A DNA stretch of 64,000 bases from Marichromatium bheemlicum (GCF_012276755.1 NZ_JAAXKX010000004.1:124001-188000), one strand, 5' to 3'; numbered from the stretch's first letter, positions 7,646-17,604 are shown. Translations and numbers: made by a program. Notes: generated from the sequence alone by a model not told the origin.

Positions 7646-8392
7646 TCAGCGGGGCGCAACCTCTTCGACGGCGGCCTCCCCCAACGCCTCACGCAGCGCC
7701 GCAAGCGCCTCGTCGAGCCCCGCTCGCCCGCGAAAACCGAGCAGGATGTGCGGGTCCTCGCCCATGTGCGGCAGGCTGAACATCTTCAGCGCCGGGAAGC
7801 GCGCGCCGAAGGACTCCATCACCGGGATCAATTGGCTCTCGGGGATACCACACACCTTGAGCGCGACCTCGCGCTGAGGCGAGCCCGTGCCATAGTGGGT
7901 CTCGAGCACCTGTGCGGCCATCGGCCAGGCCATCTTCGGAAACCCCGGCAGGAACCAGTGATCAGCCACCCTGAAACCAGGGATGCGGTTGACCGGGTTG
8001 GCGATCAAGGCACTGCCTTCGGGCAGCTCGGCCATGAGGATGCGGTGTGGATAGGCCGTCTCGCCGAACTTCTCCTCGAGCAGCGCTACCGCCTCGGGGT
8101 GGCGGGTCAATGCCACTCCGGCGGCGGCGGCGGCACAACCGCGGGTATGGTCGTCCGGGGTGGCACCGATGCCGCCACAGACGAAAACCGGCTCGGCGCG
8201 CGCCATCGAGAAACGCAGGTGTGCGGTGATCACCTCGGGATCATCGGGTAGCATCCACTGCCAGGCCAACTCGTGGCCTCGGCTGCCGATCATCTCCTTG
8301 AACCGTTCCAGGTGCTGGTCGCGTCGCGTGCCGTTGAGCACCTCGTCGCCGATCACGATCAACCCGAAGCGTTGCGGGGTCTCGGTTGCCAT
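7646..8392 (-). CDS. CinA-like molybdopterin-binding domain protein
   Basis: The protein has 248 residues. It starts with a MoCF-biosynthesis/CinA N-terminal domain (FGLIVIGDEVLNGTRRDQH), which includes the GxExxxG-like loop of that superfamily. The central FVCGGIGATPDDHTR matches the GGxGxTxDDxT core motif, and PGFPKMAWPMA is the usual PGxPxxM element. There is no CinA C-terminal nicotinamide-nucleotide amidase domain, so this is the short form usually annotated as competence/damage-inducible protein A. The exact activity of the short form is not established. It reads in the same direction as pnp but is separated from it by a strong terminator. Confidence 0.85.
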   Translation of the reverse strand: MATETPQRFGLIVIGDEVLNGTRRDQHLERFKEMIGSRGHELAWQWMLPDDPEVITAHLRFSMARAEPVFVCGGIGATPDDHTRGCAAAAAGVALTRHPEAVALLEEKFGETAYPHRILMAELPEGSALIANPVNRIPGFRVADHWFLPGFPKMAWPMAAQVLETHYGTGSPQREVALKVCGIPESQLIPVMESFGARFPALKMFSLPHMGEDPHILLGFRGRAGLDEALAALREALGEAAVEEVAPR

Positions 8393-8427
8393 CTTTTCAA
8401 TCGCTCCAGAAACACGGGATTACAACG

Positions 8428-8453
8428 AAAAAGGGGGCCTTGCGGCCCCCTTT
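8428..8453 (-). terminator. intrinsic terminator after pnp
   Basis: On the minus strand the sequence folds as AAAGGGGGCC-GCAA-GGCCCCCTTT followed by more T residues. This is a 10-bp stem with a GNNA-type tetraloop and a U tract. It lies 35 bp past the pnp stop codon and should end the rimP-to-pnp transcript, separating it from the CinA-like gene. Confidence 0.9.
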
Positions 8454-8487
8454 CGCGGTCAGTCGATCAGGGCCTTACGGCCACGGA

Positions 8488-10587
8488 TCACTCGCCGGGC
8501 TCGACCGCCTTCATGCTCAGACGGATACGGCCCTGCTTGTCGACCTCGAGGACCTTGACGCGCACCACGTCTCCCTCGGAGAGCTTGTCGCTGACGCTCT
8601 GCACCCGCTCCTCGCAGATCTGCGAGATGTGCACCAGGCCGTCGCGACCGGGGAGGATGGTGACGAAGGCACCGAAGTCCATCAGCCGCGCGACCTTGCC
8701 CTCGTAGACCTTGCCGACCTCGACATCGGCGGTGATCAGGCGAATGCGCTTCTTCGCCTCCTCACCGGCGGACTTGGCCACCGAGAAGATCTTGACCACA
8801 CCGTCGTCGTTGATGTCGATGGTGGCGCCGGTCTCCTCGGTGATCGCACGGATCACCGAACCGCCCTTGCCGATGACGTCGCGGATCTTCTCGGGGTGGA
8901 TCTTGAACTCGATGATGCGCGGCGCGTGCTCGGACATCTCCTCGCGCGGCGACGACAACACCTTGTTCATCTCCTCGAGGATGTGCAGACGCCCGGCCTT
9001 GGCCTGCTCCAGGGCGATCTCCATGATCTCCTTGGTGATGCCCTCGATCTTGATGTCCATCTGCAAGGCGTTGACGCCCTCGGCAGTACCGGCCACCTTG
9101 AAGTCCATGTCGCCGAGGTGGTCCTCGTCGCCCATGATGTCGGTGAGCACGGCGAACCGATCGCCTTCCTTGATCAGCCCCATGGCGACCCCGGCCACCG
9201 GGGACTTGATCGGCACGCCGGCATCCATCAGCGCGAGGCTGGTACCGCAGACGCTGGCCATCGAGCTCGAACCGTTCGACTCGGTGATCTCGGAGACCAC
9301 ACGCACCGAATAGGGGAACTCCTCAAGGTTCGGCATCACCGCCAGCACGCCACGCTTGGCCAGGCGGCCGTGACCGATCTCGCGGCGCTTGGGGCTGCCG
9401 ACACGACCGGACTCACCGACGCAGAAGGGCGGGAAGTTGTAGTGGAGCATGAAGTGCTCACGGCGCTCGCCATCGAGTGCATCGATGATCTGCGAGTCAC
9501 GCTCGGTGCCCAGGGTGGTGACCACCATCGCCTGGGTCTCGCCACGGGTGAACAGCGCCGAGCCGTGGGTGCGCGGCAGCACACCGGTGCGGATGGTGAT
9601 CGGACGCACGGTGGCGCTGTCGCGACCGTCGATGCGCGGCTCGCCGGCGAGCACAGCCGAGCGTACGGTGCGCTTCTCCAGCCCCTCGATCTCGGCCATC
9701 ACCTGCGCCTCGGTCCAGGCCGCCTCCTCGCCCTCGCACAGCGCGGCCAGGGTCTCGGCGCGGATGGTGTCGAGCGCGGCATAGCGCGCCTTCTTGTCGT
9801 GGATGCGATAGGCCTCGGCGACGCGTGCGCCACAGGCCTCGGCGACGGCCTCGGCGAGCGCGGTGTCGCGCTCCGGGGCGCTCCAGTCGAAGGGCGGCTT
9901 ACCGGCCTCGGCGGCCAGCTCACGGATGGCTTGGATGACCACCTGCATCTGTTCGTGGCCGAACAGCACGGCGCCGAGCATGGTCTCCTCGGAGAGCCCA
10001 CGGGCCTCGGACTCGACCATCAGCACCGCCTGCTCGGTACCGGCGACGACCAGGTCGAGATCGGAGTCCGGTCCCAGACCGACCACCGGCGGGTTGAGGA
10101 TGTACTCACCGTCCTTATAGCCGACCCGGGCGGCACCGATCGGGCCGTTGAAGGGCAGACCGGCCAGGGCCACCGCCGCAGAGGCACCGATCAGCGCCGG
10201 CACCTCAGGGTTGACCGCGGGGTTGAGCGACTTGACCGTCGCGATGATCTGCACCTCGCGCTTGAAGCCATCGGCAAACAGCGGCCGCAGCGGGCGGTCG
10301 ATCAGACGGGCGGTGAGGATCTCGGCCTCGCTCGGACGCCCCTCGCGACGGAAGAAACCGCCGGGGATACGGCCGGCGGCGTAGCTCTTCTCCTGGTAGT
10401 CGACGGTGAGCGGGAAGAAATCACGCTCGACACCGGGGCGCTTGTCCACGACCACGGTCACCAGGACCACGGTGTCTTCCATGTTCACCAGGACGGCGCC
10501 ATCGGCCTGACGCGCGATCTCGCCGGTCTCGAGCCTGACGGTCTGATTTCCGAATTGGAACTGTTTAACGATAGGGGTGGGAATCAC
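8488..10587 (-). CDS. pnp: polyribonucleotide nucleotidyltransferase (PNPase)
   Basis: The product is 699 residues, the usual length. It phosphorolytically degrades RNA from the 3' end, releasing nucleoside diphosphates, and is part of the degradosome in many bacteria. Two RNase PH-like domains are recognisable ([21 protein letters not shown] in the first; [21 protein letters not shown] in the second). A KH domain ([20 protein letters not shown]) and a C-terminal S1 domain ([21 protein letters not shown]) follow. The start is GTG at 10587, eight bases after a GAGG. It follows rpsO and closes the translation operon. A structured leader just upstream (10609-10636) is consistent with the autoregulation known for PNPase. 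Confidence 0.97.
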   Translation of the reverse strand: MIPTPIVKQFQFGNQTVRLETGEIARQADGAVLVNMEDTVVLVTVVVDKRPGVERDFFPLTVDYQEKSYAAGRIPGGFFRREGRPSEAEILTARLIDRPLRPLFADGFKREVQIIATVKSLNPAVNPEVPALIGASAAVALAGLPFNGPIGAARVGYKDGEYILNPPVVGLGPDSDLDLVVAGTEQAVLMVESEARGLSEETMLGAVLFGHEQMQVVIQAIRELAAEAGKPPFDWSAPERDTALAEAVAEACGARVAEAYRIHDKKARYAALDTIRAETLAALCEGEEAAWTEAQVMAEIEGLEKRTVRSAVLAGEPRIDGRDSATVRPITIRTGVLPRTHGSALFTRGETQAMVVTTLGTERDSQIIDALDGERREHFMLHYNFPPFCVGESGRVGSPKRREIGHGRLAKRGVLAVMPNLEEFPYSVRVVSEITESNGSSSMASVCGTSLALMDAGVPIKSPVAGVAMGLIKEGDRFAVLTDIMGDEDHLGDMDFKVAGTAEGVNALQMDIKIEGITKEIMEIALEQAKAGRLHILEEMNKVLSSPREEMSEHAPRIIEFKIHPEKIRDVIGKGGSVIRAITEETGATIDINDDGVVKIFSVAKSAGEEAKKRIRLITADVEVGKVYEGKVARLMDFGAFVTILPGRDGLVHISQICEERVQSVSDKLSEGDVVRVKVLEVDKQGRIRLSMKAVEPGE

Positions 10588-10608
10588 AAGTAAATCCTCG
10601 GGGTATAT

Positions 10609-10636
10609 GGTCCGTCGAAGCTTCGGGCCGTGGACC
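10609..10636 (-). promoter_or_regulatory. pnp leader stem-loop (possible RNase III/PNPase autoregulatory element)
   Basis: The outer arms GGTCC and GGACC pair, and the inner CGAAGCTTCG is self-complementary, giving an imperfect hairpin about 20 bases upstream of the pnp start. In E. coli the rpsO-pnp spacer carries an RNase III-cleaved hairpin used for PNPase autoregulation. The position matches; the function is inferred. Confidence 0.4.
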
Positions 10637-10732
10637 CCTGCAACCGCGTGGCGCCGATGCTCGCCGGGCTGACAGGGTGGTGTGTCGGCGGTTGCGCCCG
10701 GGACACCAGGCGCACCGGCGACGGCCAGACCA

Positions 10733-10750
10733 GGACCGCGCTCGCGGTCC
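10733..10750 (-). terminator. hairpin downstream of rpsO (weak terminator or RNA 3'-end stabiliser)
   Basis: GGACCGC-GAGC-GCGGTCC forms a perfect 7-bp stem about 25 bases after the rpsO stop on the minus strand. No U tract follows, so complete termination is unlikely. It may set the 3' end of a processed rpsO mRNA. Confidence 0.45.
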
Positions 10751-10774
10751 GGTCCTCGAGCCTTCGAGTACGCG

Positions 10775-11044
10775 TCAGCGACGCAGCCCCAGGCGCGCGA
10801 TCAGCTCGCGATAGCGATCGAGATCCTTGCGCTTGAGATAGTCAAGCAGTTTACGCCGGGAGTTGACCATGCGCACCAGGCCCCGGCGCGAGTGATGGTC
10901 GTGTTTGTGCTCCTTGAAGTGATCGGTGAGCTGCTGGATGCGCGCGGTGAGCAGCGCGACCTGCACCTCGGGGGAACCGGTGTCGCTCTCGCCACGACGG
11001 TATTCTTCGACGATCTTCTTCTTGTCTTCTGCGGTCATGGTCAT
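10775..11044 (-). CDS. rpsO: 30S ribosomal protein S15
   Basis: The product is 89 residues, the normal length. S15 binds the central domain of 16S rRNA and helps form the platform of the 30S subunit. The family signature is plain: [34 protein letters not shown] and [12 protein letters not shown]. Two in-frame ATGs open the gene (11044 and 11038); AGGAG lies seven bases before the first, which is therefore chosen. It sits between truB and pnp as in most gammaproteobacteria, with its own spacer upstream that could hold a promoter. Confidence 0.97.
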   Translation of the reverse strand: MTMTAEDKKKIVEEYRRGESDTGSPEVQVALLTARIQQLTDHFKEHKHDHHSRRGLVRMVNSRRKLLDYLKRKDLDRYRELIARLGLRR

Positions 11045-11166
11045 TGGGTGTCTCCTGGATAGGGGTGACGATAAACAGGCGCAGACCCGGCAACGCGGAT
11101 GGATCCTCCGACAATGACCTCAGGGAATCCGGCCTGTGTGGCATATGCGGGGTTCCCCCGCGACAA

Positions 11167-11200
11167 CGCCCCCACCCCGGCAGCAACCGGGGCGGGGGCG
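11167..11200 (-). other. GC-rich hairpin between truB and rpsO
   Basis: The arms CGCCCCC-GCCCCGG and CCGGGG-TGGGGGCG pair around a six-base loop, giving about 14 bp with one mismatch. There is no U tract on the minus strand, so it is not a classical terminator. It could be a processing site or an attenuating structure ahead of rpsO. Confidence 0.5.
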
Positions 11201-11208
11201 AAAAACGT

Positions 11209-12135
11209 TCAGATCAATCGCTTCGGCTGGACCTTGCCATCGTCGAGGATACAGCCGACACCGAGGAACTGCTCAGACGGGTCATAGAGACGCACCAGAC
11301 CCTCGGTCGGCGCCTGCGGCACCAACACCGCCTGTCCCTGGCGCAGATAGAAGGCCGCATCGGCCGACAGACGCACCGCCGGCCAGTGCCCGAGAGCGCT
11401 GTCGAGGGCCAGTAGTTGTGCGTCGAGCTGCGCCAACGCGCCCTCCTCGGCCGCGGCCATCGCCTCGACCTGATCGAGGGTGACGAAGGCGGTCTCGCCC
11501 TCGCGATAGGGGCCGACACCGGTACGACGCAGCGCGCTGACGTGGGCACCACAGCCGAGTTCATGACCGATGTCCTCGGCCAGGGTGCGGACATAGGTCC
11601 CCTTCGAGCAGTGCACGTCGAGTTCGATCTCGGGCAGCTCGCAATTGATCAGGTCGAGCGCGAAGATCTCGATCTCGCGCGGGGTGCGCTCGACCTCGAC
11701 CCCCTGACGGGCGAGCTTGTAGAGACGCTGCCCCTGATGCTTGACCGCCGAGTACATCGGCGGCAGCTGCGAGATGGTGCCGATGAAACCGGCGATGACC
11801 TCGCGCACCCGAGCCTCGTCGATACCCTCGACCGCACGGGTCTCGAGCACCTCGCCCTCGGCATCCGCCGTGGTGGTGGTCACCCCCAAGCGCACCCGCA
11901 CCCGATAGCGCTTATCGGCATCGAGCAGATAGGTGGAGAACTTGGTCGAGTCCCCCAGACAGCATGGCAGCAGGCCGGTGGCCAGCGGATCCAGGCTGCC
12001 GGTGTGGCCGGCCTTCTTGGCCTGGTAGAAACGCTTGACGCGCTGCAGCGCGTCGTTCGAGCTCAGCCCGCAGGGCTTGTCGAGCAGCAGGATGCCGGTG
12101 ATGTTACGTCCCGGTCGTCTACGGCGCGCGGCCAT
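11209..12135 (-). CDS. truB: tRNA pseudouridine(55) synthase
   Basis: The protein has 308 residues and converts uridine 55 of the tRNA T-loop to pseudouridine. The catalytic motif GSLDPLATGLLPCCLGD contains the essential Asp. GILLLDKPCGLSSNDALQ at the N-terminus is the conserved first motif, and CSKGTYVRTLAEDIG is the third. The C-terminal ~70 residues form a PUA-like RNA-binding domain (FYLRQGQAVLVP). The start codon lies two bases after the rbfA stop, so translation is probably coupled. A basic N-terminus (MAARRRRPGRN) is common in this family. Confidence 0.97.
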   Translation of the reverse strand: MAARRRRPGRNITGILLLDKPCGLSSNDALQRVKRFYQAKKAGHTGSLDPLATGLLPCCLGDSTKFSTYLLDADKRYRVRVRLGVTTTTADAEGEVLETRAVEGIDEARVREVIAGFIGTISQLPPMYSAVKHQGQRLYKLARQGVEVERTPREIEIFALDLINCELPEIELDVHCSKGTYVRTLAEDIGHELGCGAHVSALRRTGVGPYREGETAFVTLDQVEAMAAAEEGALAQLDAQLLALDSALGHWPAVRLSADAAFYLRQGQAVLVPQAPTEGLVRLYDPSEQFLGVGCILDDGKVQPKRLI

Positions 12136-12137
12136 CG

Positions 12138-12530
12138 TTAATCACACTCCACGTCGGCGCCTTGTGAATCGTCCCGGTCCGTCTCAGCGACGGCCTGATC
12201 GATCAACGCGGAGAGTCGGGCCCCGCGCTCGATCGATGCATCGAACACAAAATGCAGTTGAGGGATGGTCCGCAGACGGACACGCTGCGCCAAGGCATGG
12301 CGCAGGTATCCGGCAAGCCGACCGTTGAGCAGCCGCTCCTGGACGGCGTGATCGGCGTCGTCCGGGAAACAGGTGAAGTAGACCTTGGCATGCGCCAGGT
12401 CACGGGTGACCCGCACCTCCTGGATGGTGATGCTGGTCAGCCGCGGATCCTTCACCTCGTCGCGGAGCAGGACCGAGAGCATACGCTGCAGCTCGGCACC
12501 GACCCGCTCGGTGCGGTCGAATTCCTTCAT
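12138..12530 (-). CDS. rbfA: 30S ribosome-binding factor A
   Basis: This 130-residue protein binds the 30S subunit late in assembly and helps 16S rRNA 5' processing and cold adaptation. Family features are FDRTERVGAELQRMLSVLLRDEVKDPRL at the start, ITIQEVRVTRDLAHAKVYFT in the KH-like core, and LRHALAQRVRLRTIPQLHFVFD in the last conserved block. The C-terminus is acidic (DRDDSQGADVECD). It lies between infB and truB in the standard order. Confidence 0.96.
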   Translation of the reverse strand: MKEFDRTERVGAELQRMLSVLLRDEVKDPRLTSITIQEVRVTRDLAHAKVYFTCFPDDADHAVQERLLNGRLAGYLRHALAQRVRLRTIPQLHFVFDASIERGARLSALIDQAVAETDRDDSQGADVECD

Positions 12531-12552
12531 GCTGGTCTATAACCGTGACTGA

Positions 12553-15249
12553 TCAAAGTTGACGCGCCCGCTCGGTGCGCTCGAACACCTCGATCTGGTC
12601 ACCTTCCTGGACGTCGTTGTAGTTCTTCACGCCGATACCACACTCGGTGCCGGCCTTGACCTCGGGAACGTCGTCCTTGAAGCGACGCAGCGATTCGAGC
12701 GCACCCTCGTAGACCACGACGTTGTCGCGCAGCACACGGATCGGGTTGTTGCGCTTGATCGTCCCCTCGGTGACCATGCAGCCGGCGACCGCACCGAACT
12801 TGGAGGAGCGGAAGACGTCGCGAACCTCGGCCAGACCGATGATCTCCTCGGTGACGATCGGGCTGAGCAGACCGGAGATGGCCTGTTTCACGTCGTCGAT
12901 CAGCTCGTAGATGATGCTGTAGTAGCGCAGGTCGAGACCCTTGTCCTCTACCACGCGCCGCGCTGCGGCATCGGCACGAACGTTGAAACCGAGCAGAATG
13001 GCGTTGGAGGTGAAGGCGAGGTTGGCATCGGACTCGGTGATACCACCGACACCGGAGGCGACCACCGCCACCTTGACCTCATCGTTGGTGAGCTTGACCA
13101 GGCTCTCCTTGAGCGCCTCGAGGCTGCCCTGCACGTCGGCCTTGACGATGAGGTTGACACTCTTCTGCTCGCCGTCCTTGAGCTGGCTGAACAGCTGATC
13201 GAGGCTCGCGCCGCGCTGCTCCTCGAAGCGGTGCTGACGCTGCCGCTCGGCACGGAACTCGGCGACCTCGCGGGCACGCCGCTCGTCGCTGACGGTGATC
13301 ACGTCGTCACCGGCGTTGGGGGTGCCGGAGAGACCGAGCACCTGCACCGGGATCGACGGCCCCGCGGACTCGACCGCCTTGCCGGTCTCGTCGAACATCG
13401 CTCGCACTCGACCGTGCTCACCACCACTGACGATGATGTCGCCGCGATGCAGGGTACCGGCCTGGACCAGCACCGTGGCCACCGGACCGCGCCCCTTGTC
13501 GAGGCTCGACTCGACGATGGCGCCGCGCGCCGGGCCCTCGACCGGGGCCTTGAGCTCGAGGACCTCGGACTGCAGCAAGATGGCGTCGAGCAACTCGTCG
13601 ATGCCGTCACCGGCCTTGGCCGAGACGCGCACCACCATGGTGTCGCCGCCCCACTCCTCGGGCACCACCTCGTGCTGGGTGAGTTCCTGCATCACCCGAT
13701 CGGGATTGGCCTCGGGCTTGTCGATCTTGTTGACGGCGACGATCACCGGGACCTCGGCGGCACGGGCGTGCTGGATCGCCTCGATCGTCTGCGGCATCAC
13801 CCCGTCATCGGCCGCGACCACCAGGATGACGATGTCGGTGACCTGGGCGCCACGGGCACGCATCGCCGAGAAGGCGGCGTGCCCGGGGGTGTCGAGGAAG
13901 GAGATCGTGCCCTTCGGGGTGTCGACGTGATAGGCACCGATGTGCTGGGTGATGCCACCGGCCTCACCGGAGGCGACCCGGGTACGACGGATGTAGTCGA
14001 GCAACGAGGTCTTACCGTGGTCGACATGGCCCATGATGGTCACCACCGGCGGACGGGTGACCTGCTCGGCCTGCTCGGCCTGCTCCTCGAACTCCTCGAG
14101 CAGCACGTCCTCGGCATCGCGATCATCGGCGAAGACCGGTTTATGGCCCATCTCCTCGACCAGGATCGCGGCGGTATCGCGATCGAGGCTCTGGTTGATG
14201 GTGACCATCATGCCCTGCTTGAACAGTTCCTTGATCACCTGCGAGGACTTCACCGACATGCGGTTGGCCAGCTCACCGACAGGGATGCTCTCGGGGATCT
14301 CGACCTCACGCACCACCGGCGCGGTCGGCTTCTGGAAGGCATGGGTGTCGGACGACTGGATCTTGCCACGACGTTTACCGCCGCGACGCAACCGACCGCT
14401 ACGGTCGTCATCGACCCCGCGACGCCCCCGAGTGGCCTCCTTACGCACGCCCTTCTTAGCGGGCCGATCGTCGCGATCGTCACGACTGTCGGCGCCCTTC
14501 TTCACGATCTTCTTGCCCTTGACGGGTTCGGCGCGACGACCAGCAGGGGCCGCCTTCTTCTCGGCGACAGGCGCGGCCTCGACAGGCTTCTCGACCACAG
14601 GTGCGGGCGGCGCCTCGGCGGCGCGCTTGGCCTCCTCGGCCTGGCGCCGCGCTTCCTCGGCCTCGGCCTCGGCTCGACGCTTGGCCTCTTCCTCGCGACG
14701 CTTGGCATCTTCCTCGCGCTGACGGCGCTCACGCTCTTCCTGCTCGGCGAGGCGACGCGCCTCCTGCTCGGCGCGCATCGCCTCGAGCTCAGCGCGACGC
14801 CGGTTCTCGTCGAGGAGCGCGGTCGTCGACTTGCGCTCCGGACCACGGCCACGACGGTCCGGACCGGAGCGTCGACCGGCACCGGCGGCACCGGGCTCGG
14901 TGCGCTTGTAGGTGCGCTTGCGTCGCACCTCGACATTGACGGTCTTGCCGCGCACCGTCGGTGCCGGACGGGCACCGGCACCGGCACGGGCGCCTGCGGC
15001 GGCGGGCTGACGCAGCTCGCTGACCGACTTGCGCTTGACCGAGACCGCGCTGCTGGAGTCGGCGGCCTCGTCGCCCTCCTCCTTGCCGTGGCTGCGCCGC
15101 AGATAGCCGAGCAGCTGCTTCTTTTCCTGCTCGGTCAGGGTGGAATCGGCACCATTGGCACTGATCCCCGCCTCGTTCAGCTGGGTGAGAAGACGCTCGA
15201 CCGGGATTCCGACCGTGGAGGCGAGTTGTTTGACGGTAACTTCACTCAT
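12553..15249 (-). CDS. infB: translation initiation factor IF-2
   Basis: The product is 898 residues. IF-2 is the GTPase that brings formyl-Met-tRNA to the 30S subunit and promotes subunit joining. The N-terminus has the IF2-N domain ([21 protein letters not shown]). A very long basic and acidic coiled region follows (residues about 130-300, rich in EARR and EEAKRRAE). A second IF2-N-type domain precedes the G domain, whose motifs are [13 protein letters not shown] (G1), DTPGHAAF (G3) and [10 protein letters not shown] (G4). C-terminal domains carry [18 protein letters not shown]. The ATG at 15249 follows the nusA stop by 18 bases. Internal starts giving shorter forms, known in E. coli, cannot be judged here. 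Confidence 0.97.
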   Translation of the reverse strand: MSEVTVKQLASTVGIPVERLLTQLNEAGISANGADSTLTEQEKKQLLGYLRRSHGKEEGDEAADSSSAVSVKRKSVSELRQPAAAGARAGAGARPAPTVRGKTVNVEVRRKRTYKRTEPGAAGAGRRSGPDRRGRGPERKSTTALLDENRRRAELEAMRAEQEARRLAEQEERERRQREEDAKRREEEAKRRAEAEAEEARRQAEEAKRAAEAPPAPVVEKPVEAAPVAEKKAAPAGRRAEPVKGKKIVKKGADSRDDRDDRPAKKGVRKEATRGRRGVDDDRSGRLRRGGKRRGKIQSSDTHAFQKPTAPVVREVEIPESIPVGELANRMSVKSSQVIKELFKQGMMVTINQSLDRDTAAILVEEMGHKPVFADDRDAEDVLLEEFEEQAEQAEQVTRPPVVTIMGHVDHGKTSLLDYIRRTRVASGEAGGITQHIGAYHVDTPKGTISFLDTPGHAAFSAMRARGAQVTDIVILVVAADDGVMPQTIEAIQHARAAEVPVIVAVNKIDKPEANPDRVMQELTQHEVVPEEWGGDTMVVRVSAKAGDGIDELLDAILLQSEVLELKAPVEGPARGAIVESSLDKGRGPVATVLVQAGTLHRGDIIVSGGEHGRVRAMFDETGKAVESAGPSIPVQVLGLSGTPNAGDDVITVSDERRAREVAEFRAERQRQHRFEEQRGASLDQLFSQLKDGEQKSVNLIVKADVQGSLEALKESLVKLTNDEVKVAVVASGVGGITESDANLAFTSNAILLGFNVRADAAARRVVEDKGLDLRYYSIIYELIDDVKQAISGLLSPIVTEEIIGLAEVRDVFRSSKFGAVAGCMVTEGTIKRNNPIRVLRDNVVVYEGALESLRRFKDDVPEVKAGTECGIGVKNYNDVQEGDQIEVFERTERARQL

Positions 15250-15267
15250 GGACTGACCTATAAACCT

Positions 15268-16764
15268 CTATTCCTCTGCGGCTTGCACAAACCAGGGTTC
15301 GCGTGCCTTCATGATCAAGCGCGCAGCCCGCTCTTCGTCCATGCCCTCGATTTCCATGAGTTCGTCGATCGACTGCTCGGCGAGATCCTCGCGTGAGGTC
15401 ACCCCACGCTCGGCGAGTGCGTCGGCAAGCGCCTCGTCCACACCCTCCATCTCGAGCAGATCGTCCGCCGGGGCCCCTTCTTCTTCGGAGGCGATGGCGC
15501 GTGTCAGCAACAGGTCGTTGGCGCGCTCGCGCAGCAATTCGATCGTTGCCTCGTCGAAATCCTCGATGGCCTGCATCTCGGCAAGCGGCACATAAGCGAC
15601 CTCTTCGACGCTGGAGAAACCTTCCTCCACCAGCACCGCGGCCAACTGCTCGTCGATGCGCAGCTGGTCCATGAAGGACTGCACCGAGCGGTTGGCTTCC
15701 TGCTCGCTCTTGGCTGCGGCATCCGCTTCGTTCATGACGTTGAGTTCCCAACCACTGAGCTGCGTGGCCAGTCGGACGTTCTGTCCGAACCGACCGATCG
15801 CCTGGGCCAGGTTCTCTTCCTTGACCGCGACATCCATGCTGCGTGCGTCCTCGTCGATGACGATCGAGACGACATCGGCCGGAGACATGGCATTGATGAC
15901 GAACTGCGCGGGGTTCTCGTCCCAGAGGATGATATCGACGCGCTCCCCGTTGAGTTCATCGGAAACCGCCTGGACACGTGAACCACGCATCCCGACGCAG
16001 GCACCCACCGGATCGATCCGTGGATCGGCGGTGCGCACGGCGATCTTGGCGCGCGAGCCGGGATCACGCGCCGCCCCCATGATCTGGATCAGGCCCTCGC
16101 CGACCTCGGGGACCTCGAGCTTGAACAGCTCGATCAGTAGCTCGGGCGCGGTACGACTGACGAACAGCTGCGGGCCCTTGGGCTCGGAGCGTACGTCGTA
16201 GAGATAGCCGCGCAGCCGGTCGCCAGGGCGCACCGACTCACGCGGGATGACCTGGTCGCGCGGCACCAGCGCCTCGGCGTTGTTGCCGAGATCGAGCAGG
16301 ATGGTGCCACGGTCGGCCTTCTTGACGATACCGGTGACCAACTGGCCCTTGCGATCGATGAAGGCGTCGACGACCTTGGCCCGCTCGGCCTCGCGCACCT
16401 TCTGCACGATGACCTGCTTGGCGGTCTGAGCGGCGATCCGCCCGAACAGCTCGGACTCGATCTCCTCCTCGATGAAATCACCGATCTCGAGTTCGGGCTC
16501 GAGCACGGCCGCGGCAGACGCGGTGATCTGGCGTGCCGGGGCCTCCAGCACGCCTTCTTCCGGATCGGGGACGATCTCCCAGCGGCGGAAGGTGCGATAG
16601 TCGCCGGTCTTGCGATCGATGGTGACACGCACATCGATCTCGCCGCCGTGCTTCTTGCGCGTCGCAGACGCCAACGCAGCCTCGATGGCCTCGAAGATGA
16701 CACCTGCGGGGACGTCCTTTTCGTTGGAAACGGCCTCAACGACCAGTAGGATCTCTTTGCTCAT
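15268..16764 (-). CDS. nusA: transcription termination/antitermination protein NusA
   Basis: The protein has 498 residues. NusA binds RNA polymerase and modulates pausing, termination and antitermination. An N-terminal polymerase-binding domain ([16 protein letters not shown]) is followed by an S1 domain ([23 protein letters not shown]). Two KH domains come next ([26 protein letters not shown] and [18 protein letters not shown]). The C-terminus has two acidic helix-hairpin-helix repeats ([32 protein letters not shown]), as in gammaproteobacterial NusA. It lies between rimP and infB and is probably translated from the operon promoter upstream of rimP. Confidence 0.97.
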   Translation of the reverse strand: MSKEILLVVEAVSNEKDVPAGVIFEAIEAALASATRKKHGGEIDVRVTIDRKTGDYRTFRRWEIVPDPEEGVLEAPARQITASAAAVLEPELEIGDFIEEEIESELFGRIAAQTAKQVIVQKVREAERAKVVDAFIDRKGQLVTGIVKKADRGTILLDLGNNAEALVPRDQVIPRESVRPGDRLRGYLYDVRSEPKGPQLFVSRTAPELLIELFKLEVPEVGEGLIQIMGAARDPGSRAKIAVRTADPRIDPVGACVGMRGSRVQAVSDELNGERVDIILWDENPAQFVINAMSPADVVSIVIDEDARSMDVAVKEENLAQAIGRFGQNVRLATQLSGWELNVMNEADAAAKSEQEANRSVQSFMDQLRIDEQLAAVLVEEGFSSVEEVAYVPLAEMQAIEDFDEATIELLRERANDLLLTRAIASEEEGAPADDLLEMEGVDEALADALAERGVTSREDLAEQSIDELMEIEGMDEERAARLIMKAREPWFVQAAEE

Positions 16765-16853
16765 TCAACCTATCCGAACTCAGAACTTGCACCCCATACC
16801 CGTCGGGCCGCGGCGCGTTGAGAGTACGCTCGGCGGCCACGACGGCGCCATGC

Positions 16854-17309
16854 TCACCAATCGACCACCAGGCGCGATGATTCGATCACACCAAAGGGGA
16901 CCTGCCAGACCTCGCCCTCGACCTCGATCGAGACCTGTTCGTCGTCACAACCGACGAGCAGACCCTGAAGCCGGCGCCGTCCCCGGAGCTTCTCAGCCAG
17001 GCGTATCTTCACCCGCTCACCGACGAAACGCGCGTAATGTTCGGGGAACACCAACGGCCGTTCGACGCCGGGTGAGGAGATCTCGAGGTCGTACTGACCG
17101 GGCAAGGGATCCTCGACATCCAGCACACCGCTGAGCTGATGGCTCACGCTGGTGCAGTCATCGAGGGTGATCCCATCGGGATGATCGATATAGACCCGCA
17201 GGGTCGCGTTCGTTCCGTGCTGGAAGAACTCGACCCCGACGAGCTCGTAGCCCATGGGTTCGACGACGCGACGCGCCAAACGCGTCAATGTGCTGTCTGC
17301 CGGCTGCAT
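16854..17309 (-). CDS. rimP: ribosome maturation factor RimP
   Basis: This 151-residue protein acts in 30S subunit assembly. Conserved features are RRVVEPMGYELVGVEFF near the N-terminus, LRVYIDHPDGITLDDCTSVSHQLSGVLDVEDP, and YDLEISSPGVERPLVFPEHYARF, the family signature. The second domain is a small Sm-like barrel. It is the first gene of the operon. An AAGGG ribosome-binding site lies 7-8 bases before the ATG, immediately after the U tract of a terminator-like hairpin (17327-17349), so expression is likely governed by read-through of the leader. Confidence 0.95.
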   Translation of the reverse strand: MQPADSTLTRLARRVVEPMGYELVGVEFFQHGTNATLRVYIDHPDGITLDDCTSVSHQLSGVLDVEDPLPGQYDLEISSPGVERPLVFPEHYARFVGERVKIRLAEKLRGRRRLQGLLVGCDDEQVSIEVEGEVWQVPFGVIESSRLVVDW

Positions 17310-17326
17310 AATCCGCCCTTCAGAAA

Positions 17327-17349
17327 CAAAAATTGGGCCAGCGGCCCAA
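17327..17349 (-). terminator. terminator/attenuator directly upstream of rimP
   Basis: On the minus strand TTGGGCC-GCT-GGCCCAA is followed by TTTTTG. This is a perfect 7-bp stem with U tract ending about 18 bases before the rimP start. Being inside the leader of an essential operon, it is more likely a read-through attenuator than a simple end point. Confidence 0.75.
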
Positions 17350-17357
17350 CCTCTTGC

Positions 17358-17392
17358 GGTGACCCAAGCACCCCTCGCACGGGCTTGTCACC
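17358..17392 (-). other. bulged hairpin between the two leader terminators
   Basis: The arms GGTGA/TCACC and CAAGC/GCTTG pair, with a two-base bulge between them and a loop of about 13 bases. It sits between terminators at 17327-17349 and 17405-17430 and could be a regulatory element of the rimP leader. Confidence 0.5.
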
Positions 17393-17404
17393 AATTCGCG
17401 AGCG

Positions 17405-17430
17405 ATAAAAAAACCCCGAGACGGGGTTCG
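17405..17430 (-). terminator. strong intrinsic terminator in the rimP leader
   Basis: The minus strand reads AACCCCG-TCT-CGGGGTTTTTTTATC: a perfect 7-bp stem, three-base loop and a run of seven T. No annotated gene precedes it on this strand within 170 bases, so it terminates either a small RNA or the early part of the rimP leader. Confidence 0.85.
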
Positions 17431-17480
17431 ATGGGTGGCCAGTGCAATGGTTACCAGATCCGCCACTTCCTTAAGCGCTG
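17405..17480 (-). ncRNA. candidate small RNA or attenuated leader transcript
   Basis: A promoter-like sequence (TTGCTT at 17511-17506 and TATAGA at 17490-17485, spacer 15) lies about 55 bases upstream of the strong terminator. Transcription from it would give an RNA of about 75 bases. Inside it, GTGGC and GCCAC can pair around the palindromic TGGTAACCA, followed by the terminator hairpin. No tRNA is present, although many relatives carry one upstream of rimP. This rests on sequence pattern only. Confidence 0.4.
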
Positions 17481-17484
17481 AAAG

Positions 17485-17511
17485 TCTATAGTAACTTATT
17501 GAGTTAAGCAA
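17485..17511 (-). promoter_or_regulatory. candidate sigma70 promoter for the rimP leader
   Basis: The boxes TTGCTT and TATAGA are separated by 15 bases, shorter than optimal. The surrounding AT-rich stretch (about 17483-17510) stands out in an otherwise GC-rich sequence and is the only promoter-like block upstream of rimP. Confidence 0.4.
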
Positions 17512-17604
17512 GGTGCGCATCCCGCGTGAACGCGCCCGAGCCCTGCCGCGACGAGGCGCCATCCGGCCGACTATACGGCATCCTGGAAGGCGCCTCATCG
17601 AGAG

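Noticed and set aside
8386-10593. 735-codon open frame opposite pnp
   Set aside because: The frame mirrors pnp and lacks homology or a plausible ribosome-binding site.
12559-15396. 945-codon open frame on the plus strand opposite infB
   Set aside because: It is an antisense shadow of infB caused by GC-rich third positions; the peptide is low-complexity (Leu, Gly, His, Asp) with no domain.
17310-17600. tRNA gene upstream of rimP
   Set aside because: No acceptor stem, T-loop consensus or anticodon arm could be folded, although relatives often have a tRNA here.
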